Below are positions 39,901-47,991 of a DNA stretch of 64,000 bases, one piece after another; within the stretch, counting starts at the first letter, position 1, and each line of letters begins with the position of its first letter. The DNA comes from Immersiella caudata. Taxonomy: Eukaryota > Ascomycota > Sordariomycetes > Sordariales > Lasiosphaeriaceae. The position numbers were made by a program, and so were the translations under genes. The notes below the pieces were generated by a model. The model did not search any database. It was not told the origin of the DNA and was given only the letters and a program-made list of their open reading frames with translations. Where the stretch lies: the NCBI GenBank assembly GCA_030512335.1, contig JAULSU010000004.1, positions 4,464,001 through 4,528,000 of the forward strand. Reading direction: 5' to 3'.

Positions 39901-41192
39901 CATCGGTCGATGTCATCCTTGCCCTTCTTTTTCGCCGCCTCTGACGCTTCCACGAGAGCGAGTTCCCGGCTGATCCGGTCTCGCAGAGCGGTTTGCCAGC
40001 CATACAGCTTTGCGCCAAACATAGGGGTATTTAGCTGACTGTTGAGACCCATGTCATTCAGGTTCGCATTCTCCTCGCGCCACCGGGCGATGGCGGCATC
40101 CACCGTGTCCTTTTCCAGGCGACTCTGAAGCTCTCTCTGCTCTGAGGGGGTGAGGTCCGCAATGTTGAAACCTTCGGGGACTTCTGAAAATAGAGAGAGG
40201 GTATCCTTGAGTGTCCGCAAGCCCATACCTTTTTGAGGCACAGCAAGAACCTCGGGCATGGGACCGGAGTCTTGTTCGCTCCCATTACCCCTACCATCCC
40301 TACCCGTTTGATCCGCAGAGCCACCCTCAACACCGTCCCCGCCTCTGTGCTTGGGAGACGCATACAACATGCTGGTGGGCATGTTGAACAGCGGGCACAT
40401 CTCAGCAAGCTGGGACATCTCCTCGTCGCTCATCACGCCCGTCATGTACAAGTCCTCAAGCGCAGTGTCAAACTCTAACAAGTCCATGTAGCGCTTGATA
40501 AACCTAGACCTCCTCTTCCCTTCCGGGGCCATCAGAGCCGCCTTGATCATCATAGCGAGCGTCTCCGCGGTGTGCGGTAAGCCGGGCTTGCGAATGCGGA
40601 GTTCGAACCAAGAGTGGATGTCTTCCTCCGTTTCTGTGAGACTGCCAGACTCAAGCGCCGCCAGCATTTCTTCCAGGTACATGTTGTGAAGGTCAATAAG
40701 CAGCGCAGGCAGCACAACCCCCATTTTCTGCAGCCGCTGCAGAACCAACCCAGCGCGCTCCAGCTTCCCAACATGGAGACACGCGTCAAAGACGGCGAGT
40801 AGCTCATCCACTTGGCCAGGGATCCCCGCGGGGTTGACGCGCTGTTTGGGCAGCTCGAGGGTCCCATTGAAAACGAGCAAAGGTTTTGAGGCATTGAACG
40901 GCCGTAACTCGAAATCGGCAGGCATGGAGTGGTCAACATCGAAAGAATCGCTATACTGCTGATGTGTGGCCTCGGAGGCGGTGGCTAGATTGCGCTCAAA
41001 GGCCGCGAGAGCGGGACACGACTTTCTGCTCCATGGTCGCGGCTGCGGTCTTGTCGAGAGCGCCCTTCGGTTGGGGGTTGTAGGCGACTTGAAAGCGAGC
41101 GGCCGACATGCGGCAAGCGCTGGGGAAGGGCGTGCAGGCTGGAGAAGACGGAGGGGCAGGCTTCGCGGGGAAGCGCCCGATCGGACGAGCAT
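36978..41192 (-). CDS. RPO41: mitochondrial DNA-directed RNA polymerase (T7-like)
   Basis: An intronless frame of 1404 residues. The N-terminus (MLVRSGASPRSLPLRLLQPARP) is Arg-rich and acid-free, a mitochondrial presequence. The N-terminal third has the helical PPR-like region of this family (for example HVGKLERAGLVLQRLQKMG). The T7-type polymerase core is complete: motif A with its Asp in VHQDGTCNGLQHYAALGGD near residue 875, motif B KQTVMTNVYGVTF near 960, FPPNFIHSLDASHM, and motif C HDSFWTHPCDVE near 1152. It transcribes the mitochondrial genome and primes its replication. Compared with yeast Rpo41 there is a C-terminal extension of about 150 residues, acidic and Ala-rich (EASLEETDAAESMDAAG and similar), before the conserved end. 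It is the orthologue of Neurospora cyt-5. It is divergent from the Atp25-like gene 481 bp away. Confidence 0.96.
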   Translation of the reverse strand: MLVRSGASPRSLPLRLLQPARPSPALAACRPLAFKSPTTPNRRALSTRPQPRPWSRKSCPALAAFERNLATASEATHQQYSDSFDVDHSMPADFELRPFNASKPLLVFNGTLELPKQRVNPAGIPGQVDELLAVFDACLHVGKLERAGLVLQRLQKMGVVLPALLIDLHNMYLEEMLAALESGSLTETEEDIHSWFELRIRKPGLPHTAETLAMMIKAALMAPEGKRRSRFIKRYMDLLEFDTALEDLYMTGVMSDEEMSQLAEMCPLFNMPTSMLYASPKHRGGDGVEGGSADQTGRDGRGNGSEQDSGPMPEVLAVPQKGMGLRTLKDTLSLFSEVPEGFNIADLTPSEQRELQSRLEKDTVDAAIARWREENANLNDMGLNSQLNTPMFGAKLYGWQTALRDRISRELALVEASEAAKKKGKDDIDRCLYGPFLRQSDPDRTAAVTLLATLSTVTTNGINKGAPLGSTVATVARALEDDILLQREHRKGKMEQNRRQRHRRRVEPTIATEDNKVIVKDAPSTNHRWPINIRTRVGAFLLSALFETAKVPVVREHPVTKEIISQIQPAFHHTSQLRRGKKIGMITPNKAVADLLTREPRGEVLARHLPMVCQPDPWTKFDKGGFLESASSILRIKLGEKDQEHYARAAIANGDMDQVMRGLDVLGKTAWSINRPVFNVMLEAWNSGEAIANFPPAHPTATIPPEPDGNEDPIARRLWLKEIKAAEQEKQGLHSVRCYINFQMEIARAFRDQTFYFPHNLDFRGRAYPMPTYLNHMGADNCRGLLRFAKGKPLGPNGLRWLKIHLSNVYGFDKASLDDRDDFATRHMDDIIDSVNNPLNGRRWWLGGEDPWQVLAACFEVKAACESPDHTKFISRLPVHQDGTCNGLQHYAALGGDTWGAKQVNLIPGDKPADIYTAVADLLEQTIARDLEHGSDEVRAVAKYLKGRIARKVVKQTVMTNVYGVTFVGAKKQVAKQLANLYPELTKLPNMDFGSLTSYVAANIFKALGTMFHGAHEIQRWFIHIGDRICRAVTPEQIEALQAPDNEKRAAKTTKAGAKDAVGGHFNCTLVWTTPLRMPVVQPYRKVVIKKIETCLQGLNVVIPGQFDPVHRIKQLQGFPPNFIHSLDASHMLLSALECDALGLTFAAVHDSFWTHPCDVEAMSDVIRDSFIRIHSDNITGRLLEEFKARYRGALYLESINARSPAGKLIREYRKKHRLSLMEELFNEYRRQQLLQSLDPEAVKEGLNMVTPATIFASVKSAAETIAPVEFDPKELEDADDVAALAGDDADVEASLEETDAAESMDAAGIVETLEAEDASEDAEQEQTANVMLRGAISNDKMAEFADGKHFGGDQDGFFKKKLKKVGPQKILYERIWLPITFPSVPEKGDFDVRQLKGSKYFFS

Positions 41193-41673
41193 CTTGGGTC
41201 GGCGGCGCTAGTCGTTGGATTGGGCTCGCCAGCAAGAACCGAAGGCCGACAATGAGCGACAGACGCAGGTAAGGATAATTCGGAATCGCAGATCAAGACA
41301 TTGGAATAACAATTAAATGGAATAGATGCGCATTAAAGCGGGGTACAACCCGTGTCAGTCTGTACAGGAGAAGGAGAGGAATCGCAGAATCCAGGAACCG
41401 GTTGCGCAGAAACGCAATGGGAACAAATTTCTGCTTGGTGTCGCTCTGAAATGCATCAGGAGAAAAAAAGTTCTACGCGCCTCTGGTTGGTTGATCGCGT
41501 CTCCAAATCCCCGAATCTCTCGAGCCCCACACTTGGCCGCCACTCACAAACACCCCTGTCGGTTCCTGTTCAGTGGATTGCTTGGCTTGCATCGCGTTCT
41601 GTTTCTCGAACAAATCCAGCTCTTCGACATTCCAGCCTGTCGCCGCTCCACCATCGTTTTCAACGGCCCAAAA
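41193..41673. promoter_or_regulatory. shared divergent promoter of two mitochondrial-biogenesis genes
   Basis: These 481 bp lie between the start codons of the mitochondrial RNA polymerase (minus) and the Atp25/RsfS-like gene (plus). The frame of the latter stays open back to ATG 41326, so part may be coding. No specific factor site is claimed. Confidence 0.5.
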
Positions 41674-42603
41674 ATGAGCACTGCACCCACAATCCGAGCC
41701 GCTGGCTGCTCGGCCTGCAGATTCTCTGCTTTGCGTCTTTTCGCCAGCCACGTCCTTCCAATTCGAGCCCACCAAGCGTCATTGCGCAACCGTTTGACAG
41801 CCCCAACCCCGAGGGCGAGATACTCGACATTCCGTCCCACCCCGTGTCTGGCGCAAAACTTTGCAATCGAAGAGAGGATGGATCCGAAAGAGGAGGGAGC
41901 GCCAAAGGAGGAGGTGCCATGGTATCTCGAGGTCGAGCCGCCGATACACCCGACGCTCGTTCGCCAAGCCCCGCCGCTGCCAGACGTTCCAGAGGGCGCC
42001 CCGAGACTGGCAAAGCCCTTGGTCCAATATATCTCCGGGGAACTGGGTCTCGACGATGTAGAGATCTTGGACCTCCGCGAAATGGACCCACCGCCCGCAA
42101 TTGGGCCGGAATTGTTGATGCTCTTCGGGACGGCGCGCAGCGAAAGGCATCTGCATGTTTCCGCAGACCGGCTAGTGCGATGGCTGCGCGGCCGCGGGAT
42201 AACCGCGAAGGCGGACGGGTTGCTGGGTCGGAACGAGCTGAAGACCAAACTACGAAGGCAAGCGCGCAAGGCCAAGATGCTGGGCAGCTCTGCCGGTATT
42301 CGGACTGAGGATGACGGTATCTCGACGGGATGGATTTGCGTGAACCTTGGGACTATCGGATCATCCGACAAGGAAATAGAGATTCTGAACGAGGCGGGCG
42401 AACCCATGGGGTTCGGCGTCCCGCATACTGGGTCAACCATTGTCGTTCAGATTATGACAGAGTCCCGGAGACAGGAGCTGAACCTAGAGCATTTGTGGGA
42501 AGGCCAGTTGAGGCGCGGGTTGCAGAAAAAGGAGGCTGGCTGGGGCGCATCTGAAGAGGGCGATGATAAACTGGCCAAAGCCCTAACCAAGGGCCGCTTC
42601 TAG
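41674..42603 (+). CDS. ATP25: Atp25/RsfS (Iojap)-like mitochondrial protein, short form
   Basis: From ATG 41674 the frame gives 309 residues. The N-terminus (MSTAPTIRAAGCSACRFSAL, then RAHQASLRNRLT) is a mitochondrial presequence. The core has the RsfS/Iojap fold signature seen in Atp25: DDVEILDLREMDPPPAIGP, LLMLFGTARSERHLHVSADRLVRWL, followed by the Atp25-specific GRNELKTKLRRQARKAK and a strand-rich C-terminal part (GWICVNLGTIGSS). Bacterial and mitochondrial RsfS proteins bind the large ribosomal subunit. Yeast Atp25 has this N-terminal half plus a second half that stabilises ATP9 (OLI1) mRNA and is about 610 residues. Here that second half is absent and nothing resembling it follows. The frame also contains an upstream ATG at 41326, but the residues it adds look non-coding. 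Mitochondrial RNA polymerase is the divergent neighbour. Confidence 0.85.
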   Translation: MSTAPTIRAAGCSACRFSALRLFASHVLPIRAHQASLRNRLTAPTPRARYSTFRPTPCLAQNFAIEERMDPKEEGAPKEEVPWYLEVEPPIHPTLVRQAPPLPDVPEGAPRLAKPLVQYISGELGLDDVEILDLREMDPPPAIGPELLMLFGTARSERHLHVSADRLVRWLRGRGITAKADGLLGRNELKTKLRRQARKAKMLGSSAGIRTEDDGISTGWICVNLGTIGSSDKEIEILNEAGEPMGFGVPHTGSTIVVQIMTESRRQELNLEHLWEGQLRRGLQKKEAGWGASEEGDDKLAKALTKGRF

Positions 42604-42898
42604 TCAAGAGTTGGTCCAGGGTCAAAATCAGTCAACCTAGCCCAGCTTCGTCTTTCCACGGAAGCCACTAAAGAGTTCAGGTGAGCAGGCTGCCTACGTG
42701 CGGCATGAGATGATCACTGCCAGCACAGGAGTATGGCCGGCTCTGGGAACCTCCCTGATATGTGTCATCAGGTCCTAAGGTTTTGTAACGATATAGCATA
42801 GACCCGTGTCTAGATTATTTGTATGAATACGTATAATATAGTATCACGCACTGCTGCGCCACGGCAATCAGCAAACGAGCTTGCATTCATCCCCACCG

Positions 42899-44173
42899 CT
42901 ATAACTTCGCCCCTTCTTTCATCGCTTCCCTCAACATAGGGGCAACTTGCTTCCGACTATGCTTCAACCCCCTCTGCATCCAACAAACCCTCCACTCCCC
43001 CTTCGACAACTCATCCATCTCCCCTCCCCTCCACGCCTCCAACCCCAGCGCCTCCCCGTCTCGCTTCACAAACTCCCTCGCCACCTTCACCGAGCCTTCG
43101 CCAAAAGCCCATATCATCAACTCCCGAGTAAACTTCCCCTGTGGCGTCGAAACCGTCATCACCGCCGCGATATCCAACCCCTGCTCCCCCGCCCACTTCC
43201 TCAACTCCGCCAAAAACTCCTCCCTGCTCCCCGACTCCGTGGTAAGATATCCAAACCCCTGCACAACAGAGGAAATACCCAGCACCAGACCCCCATCCGT
43301 CCAGCGTTTGTAATCCTTTCTCAGCACATCGCGGTAGTTAAGCGAGGAGATATCCTCTTTCAGACGGGTAATTGTATCAAAGTAAGCGGTGCGGTCGTAC
43401 CCAGCAGAAACAGAGATTTTAGCCTCGGCGAACTCAACTGCGCGGATATCGAGGGGGGTGGTCTTATCACTGGAAGCGAGGTTATTGGTGTCGATTAGGA
43501 TGGGGCCCAGGGCTAGGTGGGCTAGTTGGGAGGATATTTCGGTTTGTTCCAGGGTGGAGGAAGGGAGAGAGTCCCAGGCTGAACGGCAGTGGTCGATCAC
43601 GAGGGACATGCAGCTGCCGCATTTTGCAAAGGTGCGCGGGGAGGAAGAAGAGGGGATGGTGCCTTCGTCTTCGTGGTGGTCGATGCAGCCGATTAGAAGG
43701 TCGCTGGGGGGGGAGGTTGAGGGAGAAGTGAATTGGGATGATAGGAGGCCGGTGGGGGCGTTGTGGTCAACGAGGAACCAACGGGTGGTTTCGGGGCGGA
43801 GGCCGTCTTTGGGGAGGTCGGAGAGGGTGAGGAGGTCGTCGGGTTGGAGGCCGGCGGGGCGGAGAACGGCGCCTAGTTCGGGACGGAGGGTGAGGTCGGC
43901 GCGGGGGAGATTGGAGAGGGGAATGTGGAGGGTGTGTGGTGGAGTCTGAGTGCGGAAGTATGCTAGTAAGACTGCTGAGCAGAGGGAGTCGAGGTCTGTG
44001 TTGTTGTCAGTCGATGCATTCACGCTTCGCCTATGATGAAAAATGGGCTTACCTGCGGATTCATTTCCGATGACAAAGGTGAGGGGATTTTGCCTCTGCG
44101 CTGGAGGAGCTGTGAGGGCTCTCCGGGCAGTTGCGAGGAAGGCCTGCAGAGACACACGGGCAGGTGATGTCAT
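42899..44173 (-). CDS. PPX1: exopolyphosphatase (PPX1-type, DHH/DHHA2)
   Basis: Exons 44053-44173 and 42899-43995 encode 405 residues. The 57-nt intron (43996-44052) is a multiple of three and reads through, but removing it restores the conserved GNESADLDSLCSAVLLAY (split here as GNESA|DLDS). The DHH phosphoesterase metal-binding motifs are clear: the N-terminal DLDS, RWFLVDHN, and CIDHHEDEG with the namesake DHH. The second domain has LIDTNNL and the DHHA2-type C-terminus (GGLVLGISSVVQGFGY, MTVSTPQGKFTREL). The enzyme removes terminal phosphates from linear polyphosphate. Yeast Ppx1 is in the cytosol, wall and mitochondria. I chose ATG 44173 (MTSPARVSLQAFLATARRAL) as the start; an in-frame ATG at about 44247 would add a longer N-terminus. 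It shares a 273-bp divergent promoter with the amidotransferase gene. Confidence 0.93.
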   Translation of the reverse strand: MTSPARVSLQAFLATARRALTAPPAQRQNPLTFVIGNESAGKPIFHHRRSVNASTDNNTDLDSLCSAVLLAYFRTQTPPHTLHIPLSNLPRADLTLRPELGAVLRPAGLQPDDLLTLSDLPKDGLRPETTRWFLVDHNAPTGLLSSQFTSPSTSPPSDLLIGCIDHHEDEGTIPSSSSPRTFAKCGSCMSLVIDHCRSAWDSLPSSTLEQTEISSQLAHLALGPILIDTNNLASSDKTTPLDIRAVEFAEAKISVSAGYDRTAYFDTITRLKEDISSLNYRDVLRKDYKRWTDGGLVLGISSVVQGFGYLTTESGSREEFLAELRKWAGEQGLDIAAVMTVSTPQGKFTRELMIWAFGEGSVKVAREFVKRDGEALGLEAWRGGEMDELSKGEWRVCWMQRGLKHSRKQVAPMLREAMKEGAKL

Positions 44174-44446
44174 TGCAGGGTCTGAACCGCAATGTGATGT
44201 GAACCTGTGGTGTCTCCGGAGCTTGGCCAAGGGAGCCGGCATTGACATGTCTTGGCTCCTAACGGCGCCGGCTGCTGTGACCCCTGAAACCCGCCGACTG
44301 TGGAGTAGCGGGGCAAGCTTATCGGGTACCACCGACCCGATAAGCCCCTCCAACAACAGCCTTGCCCCTCCGGCGACAGTGACAAGATGCATCGGGGACG
44401 TTTGACATGAAGAACGTTACACATCCAAGTAATCACACGTAATTCA

Positions 44447-45311
44447 ATGGCCTCTCCACCACCCCTCCGCCTAGCCATCCTCGAAGCCGACACCCCCCTC
44501 CCGGGCGTCAACGCACGCTACGATGGCTACCACGGCGTCTTCAAGCACCTCCTCGTCCGCGCCGTCGACCCAGCTCCCCTGGAATCAGCCCTCACCCTCT
44601 CACGCCACGATGTAGTCAACGACCTCACCTCCTACCCGTCCTTCGACGCCATCGACGCCATCCTCATCACCGGCTCAAAACACTCGGCTTTCGAAAACGA
44701 CCCGTGGATCACCACCCTCGTCGACTTCACCCGCCGCGCCATCGCCCACCCGCGCGTCCGCATCATCGGCATCTGCTTCGGCCACCAAATTGTCTCTCGC
44801 GCCCTCAACATCCCCGTGCACCGCAGCGAAGCCGGCTGGGAAGTCAGCGTGACCGAAACCACCCTCACCCCCGCCGGCCAATCCCTCTTTGGCGGCCGCA
44901 AAACCCTCGTACGCCCTCCCCTCCCTCCCTTTCCTTCCCTAACCCCCCCTATTTCCCTGACCCCCAATTGCCATTCAAACTGACCCCTCTCAGAAAATCC
45001 AACAAATGCACCGCGACCAAGCCTTCGGCCTCCCGCCCAGCGCCACCCTCCTCGCCTCAACCCCCCTCTGCCCCAACCACGGCTTCCTCATCCCGTTGCG
45101 ACTCATCACCGTCCAAGGCCACCCCGAATTTACCTCCGACATCATGCAAGAGATCCTCGAGACGCGTCACGCCACGGGCCTCTTCAGCGACGAGGTCTAC
45201 CAAAGCGGCATGGCGCGCCGTTCCGACGATCACGACGGCGTACTGATGGCGCGCGCGTTCCTCAAGTTTCTGAGGGAGACACAAGAGACAGAACCAGGGG
45301 CGCAGGTGTAA
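44447..45311 (+). CDS. class-I glutamine amidotransferase-like protein
   Basis: Exons 44447-44908 and 44994-45311 give 259 residues. The 85-nt intron (GTACGC donor, CTCTCAG acceptor) joins GRKTL to KIQQMHRDQ. The fold is the GMP-synthase-type class-I GATase: an N-terminal LAILEADTP strand, ITGSKHSAFENDPWI, the nucleophile elbow GICFGHQ with Cys near residue 107, MHRDQAFGLPP, and the His-Glu pair in VQGHPEF. All three catalytic residues are present, so it may hydrolyse glutamine or gamma-glutamyl compounds. Stand-alone fungal proteins of this kind are mostly uncharacterised; they are annotated as GMP synthase-like or gamma-glutamyl hydrolases. No signal peptide suggests a cytosolic enzyme. It is divergent from PPX1, which may mean co-expression. 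Confidence 0.92.
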
Positions 45312-46044
45312 ATACCGAATCCGTAGCTTGAGATGCAGAAACCGAAATTGAAAGAAGAGTCTACCTAACCCATTTTGCACCCGACTCCAGGCTTTCGGGC
45401 CTTCTCGCGTTGGGGTTTGGTCCATATTTGGCCTTCGTGATACCACCACGCCGGACTGCATGCCCCAAGATGGAAATCCGGAACGCGCTCCGAACACAAC
45501 ACGCGATTTCGGTCGCACAACCGCCTAAGACACATTTGCTAGATCCTGGGCGCATTTCACGAAAGTGTCGTGTTGATCACCTTACCCTGTTGCAGCGCAG
45601 GATCGGCCTGACCCTTTTGCCAAGGCTGATCGTCAACAACCCCCTGAACCCCATATGCTCAATGAAGATCATGACATGACTTGCGTCTAACCCTGCCGTG
45701 CCTGTTGAAGATGTGAATGCATACAAGACTCCAGCCAAGCCCTGGTCCCTATGCGCACCTATCAAACTCCACCATTCCAATATAATGTCAACCAAACTCC
45801 AGAACCGCAATCCGCCGCCCATTCGTGACCCTCGGTAAACACAAAAGATATTCCAAAAGTGCCCCAGCCGGCTGAGGAGCACGGCTGTGCGGGTATAGAC
45901 CTGTAGTCTCGAAACGCCAAACCCTCCAAAACGCCACCCAAAACGCCACCCAAAACTCCGCGCTCTTGATGTGCCTCCCGAAGAGCAGTGATGATGTTGA
46001 AGAATGCAAACCTCCTCTCGATCCCCTAGCCACCGATGCATAGT
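45312..46044. other. intergenic between convergent genes
   Basis: About 730 bp between the amidotransferase stop and the GPCR stop. It contains about 2.8 copies of a 12-bp unit CCAAAACGCCAC at 45926-45959. No gene seen. Confidence 0.55.
45926..45959. repeat. 12-bp tandem repeat, about 2.8 copies
   Basis: Unit CCAAAACGCCAC at 45926-45937 and 45938-45949, then a partial third copy. It lies just beyond the GPCR 3' end. Confidence 0.85.
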
Positions 46045-47991
46045 TCAAACCCCTTCGTCCCTTTCCTTCCCCCTGAGATCCCTCCCTTCCTCGGCCTCCT
46101 CCCAATCCGCAGCTCCAAAGCCAGTCAAATCCACATCCCACCACTCTCTCACGCCCTTCCTCGCGAACGGCACGCTTGCCCTCAAACATTGCTCTGCGAC
46201 AATCTCTCCGTCCCTCCGCTGTCTCGCCAACCGTCCATCCACCATCATCTCCTCTCTCGTCCTCCCCGCAGCCCCAAAATCTCCCCAAACATTCTCTTTC
46301 CACCCCCCGAATAGTTTTGATGTGACCGCCTTCCAAAATCCCCGCCTAGCGTGACGCCACGGCTTTTCCCTGGCCGCGAACAATGCACAATCCACTGTTC
46401 CCTGCACGCAGAGACTGATGATGCCGAGGATAAGAAGCCAAAAGGGGTCGCCCGGGCGAACGGCGTCATCGTAGCCCATGACGTGCGAGACAAAAGGAAA
46501 GACCCAGATGATCAAGTAAACAAGAGGGTAGGCGAACAGCGCGCGCAGTTGGCGTCGTATCTTGTCGCGGTTGCGCGCGACGTCGGATTGGTCGGCCGAG
46601 ATGAGGATGGGCACGCTGTCGACGGTGGTGACAGCGACCATGTGGTGAGGACAATGCGGGTCGTGATCGATCGTCGCGAGCGGGGGCGGGTGTGGGGAGG
46701 GGCCCCTGCGGAGCATGGTGAGGATGTTCGGCAGTGAGACATTGGGACGGTGCGCCGGGGCGCGATCGGCGGCGCCAGGGCGGGTAGGCGTTATTGGGGA
46801 GATGGGTCGCCGCCAGACGGTCTGTGAACTGGTAACAGAGGATCCATCATGATCACCGCCATGTGTGTCCGGGGTAGCAGGGGCCCGGTTCGCGTCGGGG
46901 AAATAGGCCGGCGTCGGTGTCGGCACTATCGAAGGAGCCTCAGGAGGGTTGGGCGAGAGGGGGTCGTGTGTATCCTCGGGGAAGGGGTTGTCGACGGAGG
47001 ACCGTGGCTGTCGAAAACCGGACCAATTCCAGTCAATTGGTGGTCTGGAGGGCATTGTGCGGCCGCGGGTCCGGCCTGGTGGTGTGGTGTGGTCGGTGGC
47101 TTCGATTGAGCTGACCGTAGAGTCAGATCTGCGATGGGCCTTGTCGACTATCGAGTCGATACCTGAACCCCTCCTAGAATTCGGCATCGATGGGATGAGT
47201 CCATGGCAGGAGATGCGAGGCAGCTGGCTCTTTCGCGGTGGTGGTGGACTGTTCGAACTCCTCCTTTCGTAGTCGTACATCCTCTTGCGAATGTAAATAT
47301 AAATGAATGCGTAGATGACAACAATGCTGATCCCGATGATATAACGCGGGATCCAGCTGAGCGCCATACGACGCCAGCCCCGGTCAGCTCGAAGATAGCA
47401 GTAGTGGCCAACGTTCTCGTAACCTGGGCCGTCGATAAAGGCTAGCGATGCGACCACAATGGGGAATAAGTAGTACACCAGGTAGGCGATCCGCCGGTAC
47501 GGATACAGTCCCGATCTCGGCCGGAAGATGTACATGACGGAGTGCAGGGCGATGAGCAGAACGGCAATATCGGACGACTCGATGCCGAGGGCGAGGGCAA
47601 AGCCGCTGACTTGGCAAAAGGACGAATCGGATTCGATAGGCCCTCCAATCAAGCTGACGATGGGGAAAACAACGAAGGCTGCTGACTTGACGAAGTCGCT
47701 CTGGACCAACAGCATGATCAATCTGCAGCGTGTTAGCAGTGGCCTTCCGCCCTGACGGCTAGCTTGAGCTCCATACTCATGACGGAACCCTCTCCTCATC
47801 CGGACGAACCAGTACAGGGTAAAGAGAGTAGACAGGACGCTGATGGAGGCGAATGTGAGCGAGAGGGTGATGAGGATGCGAGTGATGTATCGTTGCCGGA
47901 TCGGGTCGACATCGATGAGGTCCCGGGCGAGCAATGGTTCGGCATAGCCTCCTTCGAGAGCTCTCTCGAGGATGGCCCCCAAGAGAACCAT
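46045..47991 (-). CDS. GPR1/Git3-type G-protein-coupled receptor
   Basis: Exons 47777-47991 and 46045-47722 (intron 47723-47776, GTATGG donor, GCTAACACG branch, CTGCAG) encode 630 residues. Five helices lie in the N-terminal half: ITRILITLSLTFASISVL, then RHELIMLLVQSDFVKSAAF across the splice, ALALGIESSDIAVLLIALH, AYLVYYLFPIVVASLAF and YIIGISIVVIYAFIYIYI. A third intracellular loop of about 230 residues follows (Ser/Pro/Arg-rich with RRGS-type sites), then two helices (LRALFAYPLVYLIIWVFPF, LLILGIISLCVQGTVDCALF) and a charged tail. The helix order, long third loop and the FRH-LIMLLVQSDF motif fit the Git3/Gpr1 nutrient-sensing class (Neurospora GPR-4, Aspergillus GprC/D), which act through G-alpha and cAMP. 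The ligand cannot be told from sequence. Confidence 0.9.
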   Translation of the reverse strand: MVLLGAILERALEGGYAEPLLARDLIDVDPIRQRYITRILITLSLTFASISVLSTLFTLYWFVRMRRGFRHEYGAQASRQGGRPLLTRCRLIMLLVQSDFVKSAAFVVFPIVSLIGGPIESDSSFCQVSGFALALGIESSDIAVLLIALHSVMYIFRPRSGLYPYRRIAYLVYYLFPIVVASLAFIDGPGYENVGHYCYLRADRGWRRMALSWIPRYIIGISIVVIYAFIYIYIRKRMYDYERRSSNSPPPPRKSQLPRISCHGLIPSMPNSRRGSGIDSIVDKAHRRSDSTVSSIEATDHTTPPGRTRGRTMPSRPPIDWNWSGFRQPRSSVDNPFPEDTHDPLSPNPPEAPSIVPTPTPAYFPDANRAPATPDTHGGDHDGSSVTSSQTVWRRPISPITPTRPGAADRAPAHRPNVSLPNILTMLRRGPSPHPPPLATIDHDPHCPHHMVAVTTVDSVPILISADQSDVARNRDKIRRQLRALFAYPLVYLIIWVFPFVSHVMGYDDAVRPGDPFWLLILGIISLCVQGTVDCALFAAREKPWRHARRGFWKAVTSKLFGGWKENVWGDFGAAGRTREEMMVDGRLARQRRDGEIVAEQCLRASVPFARKGVREWWDVDLTGFGAADWEEAEEGRDLRGKERDEGV

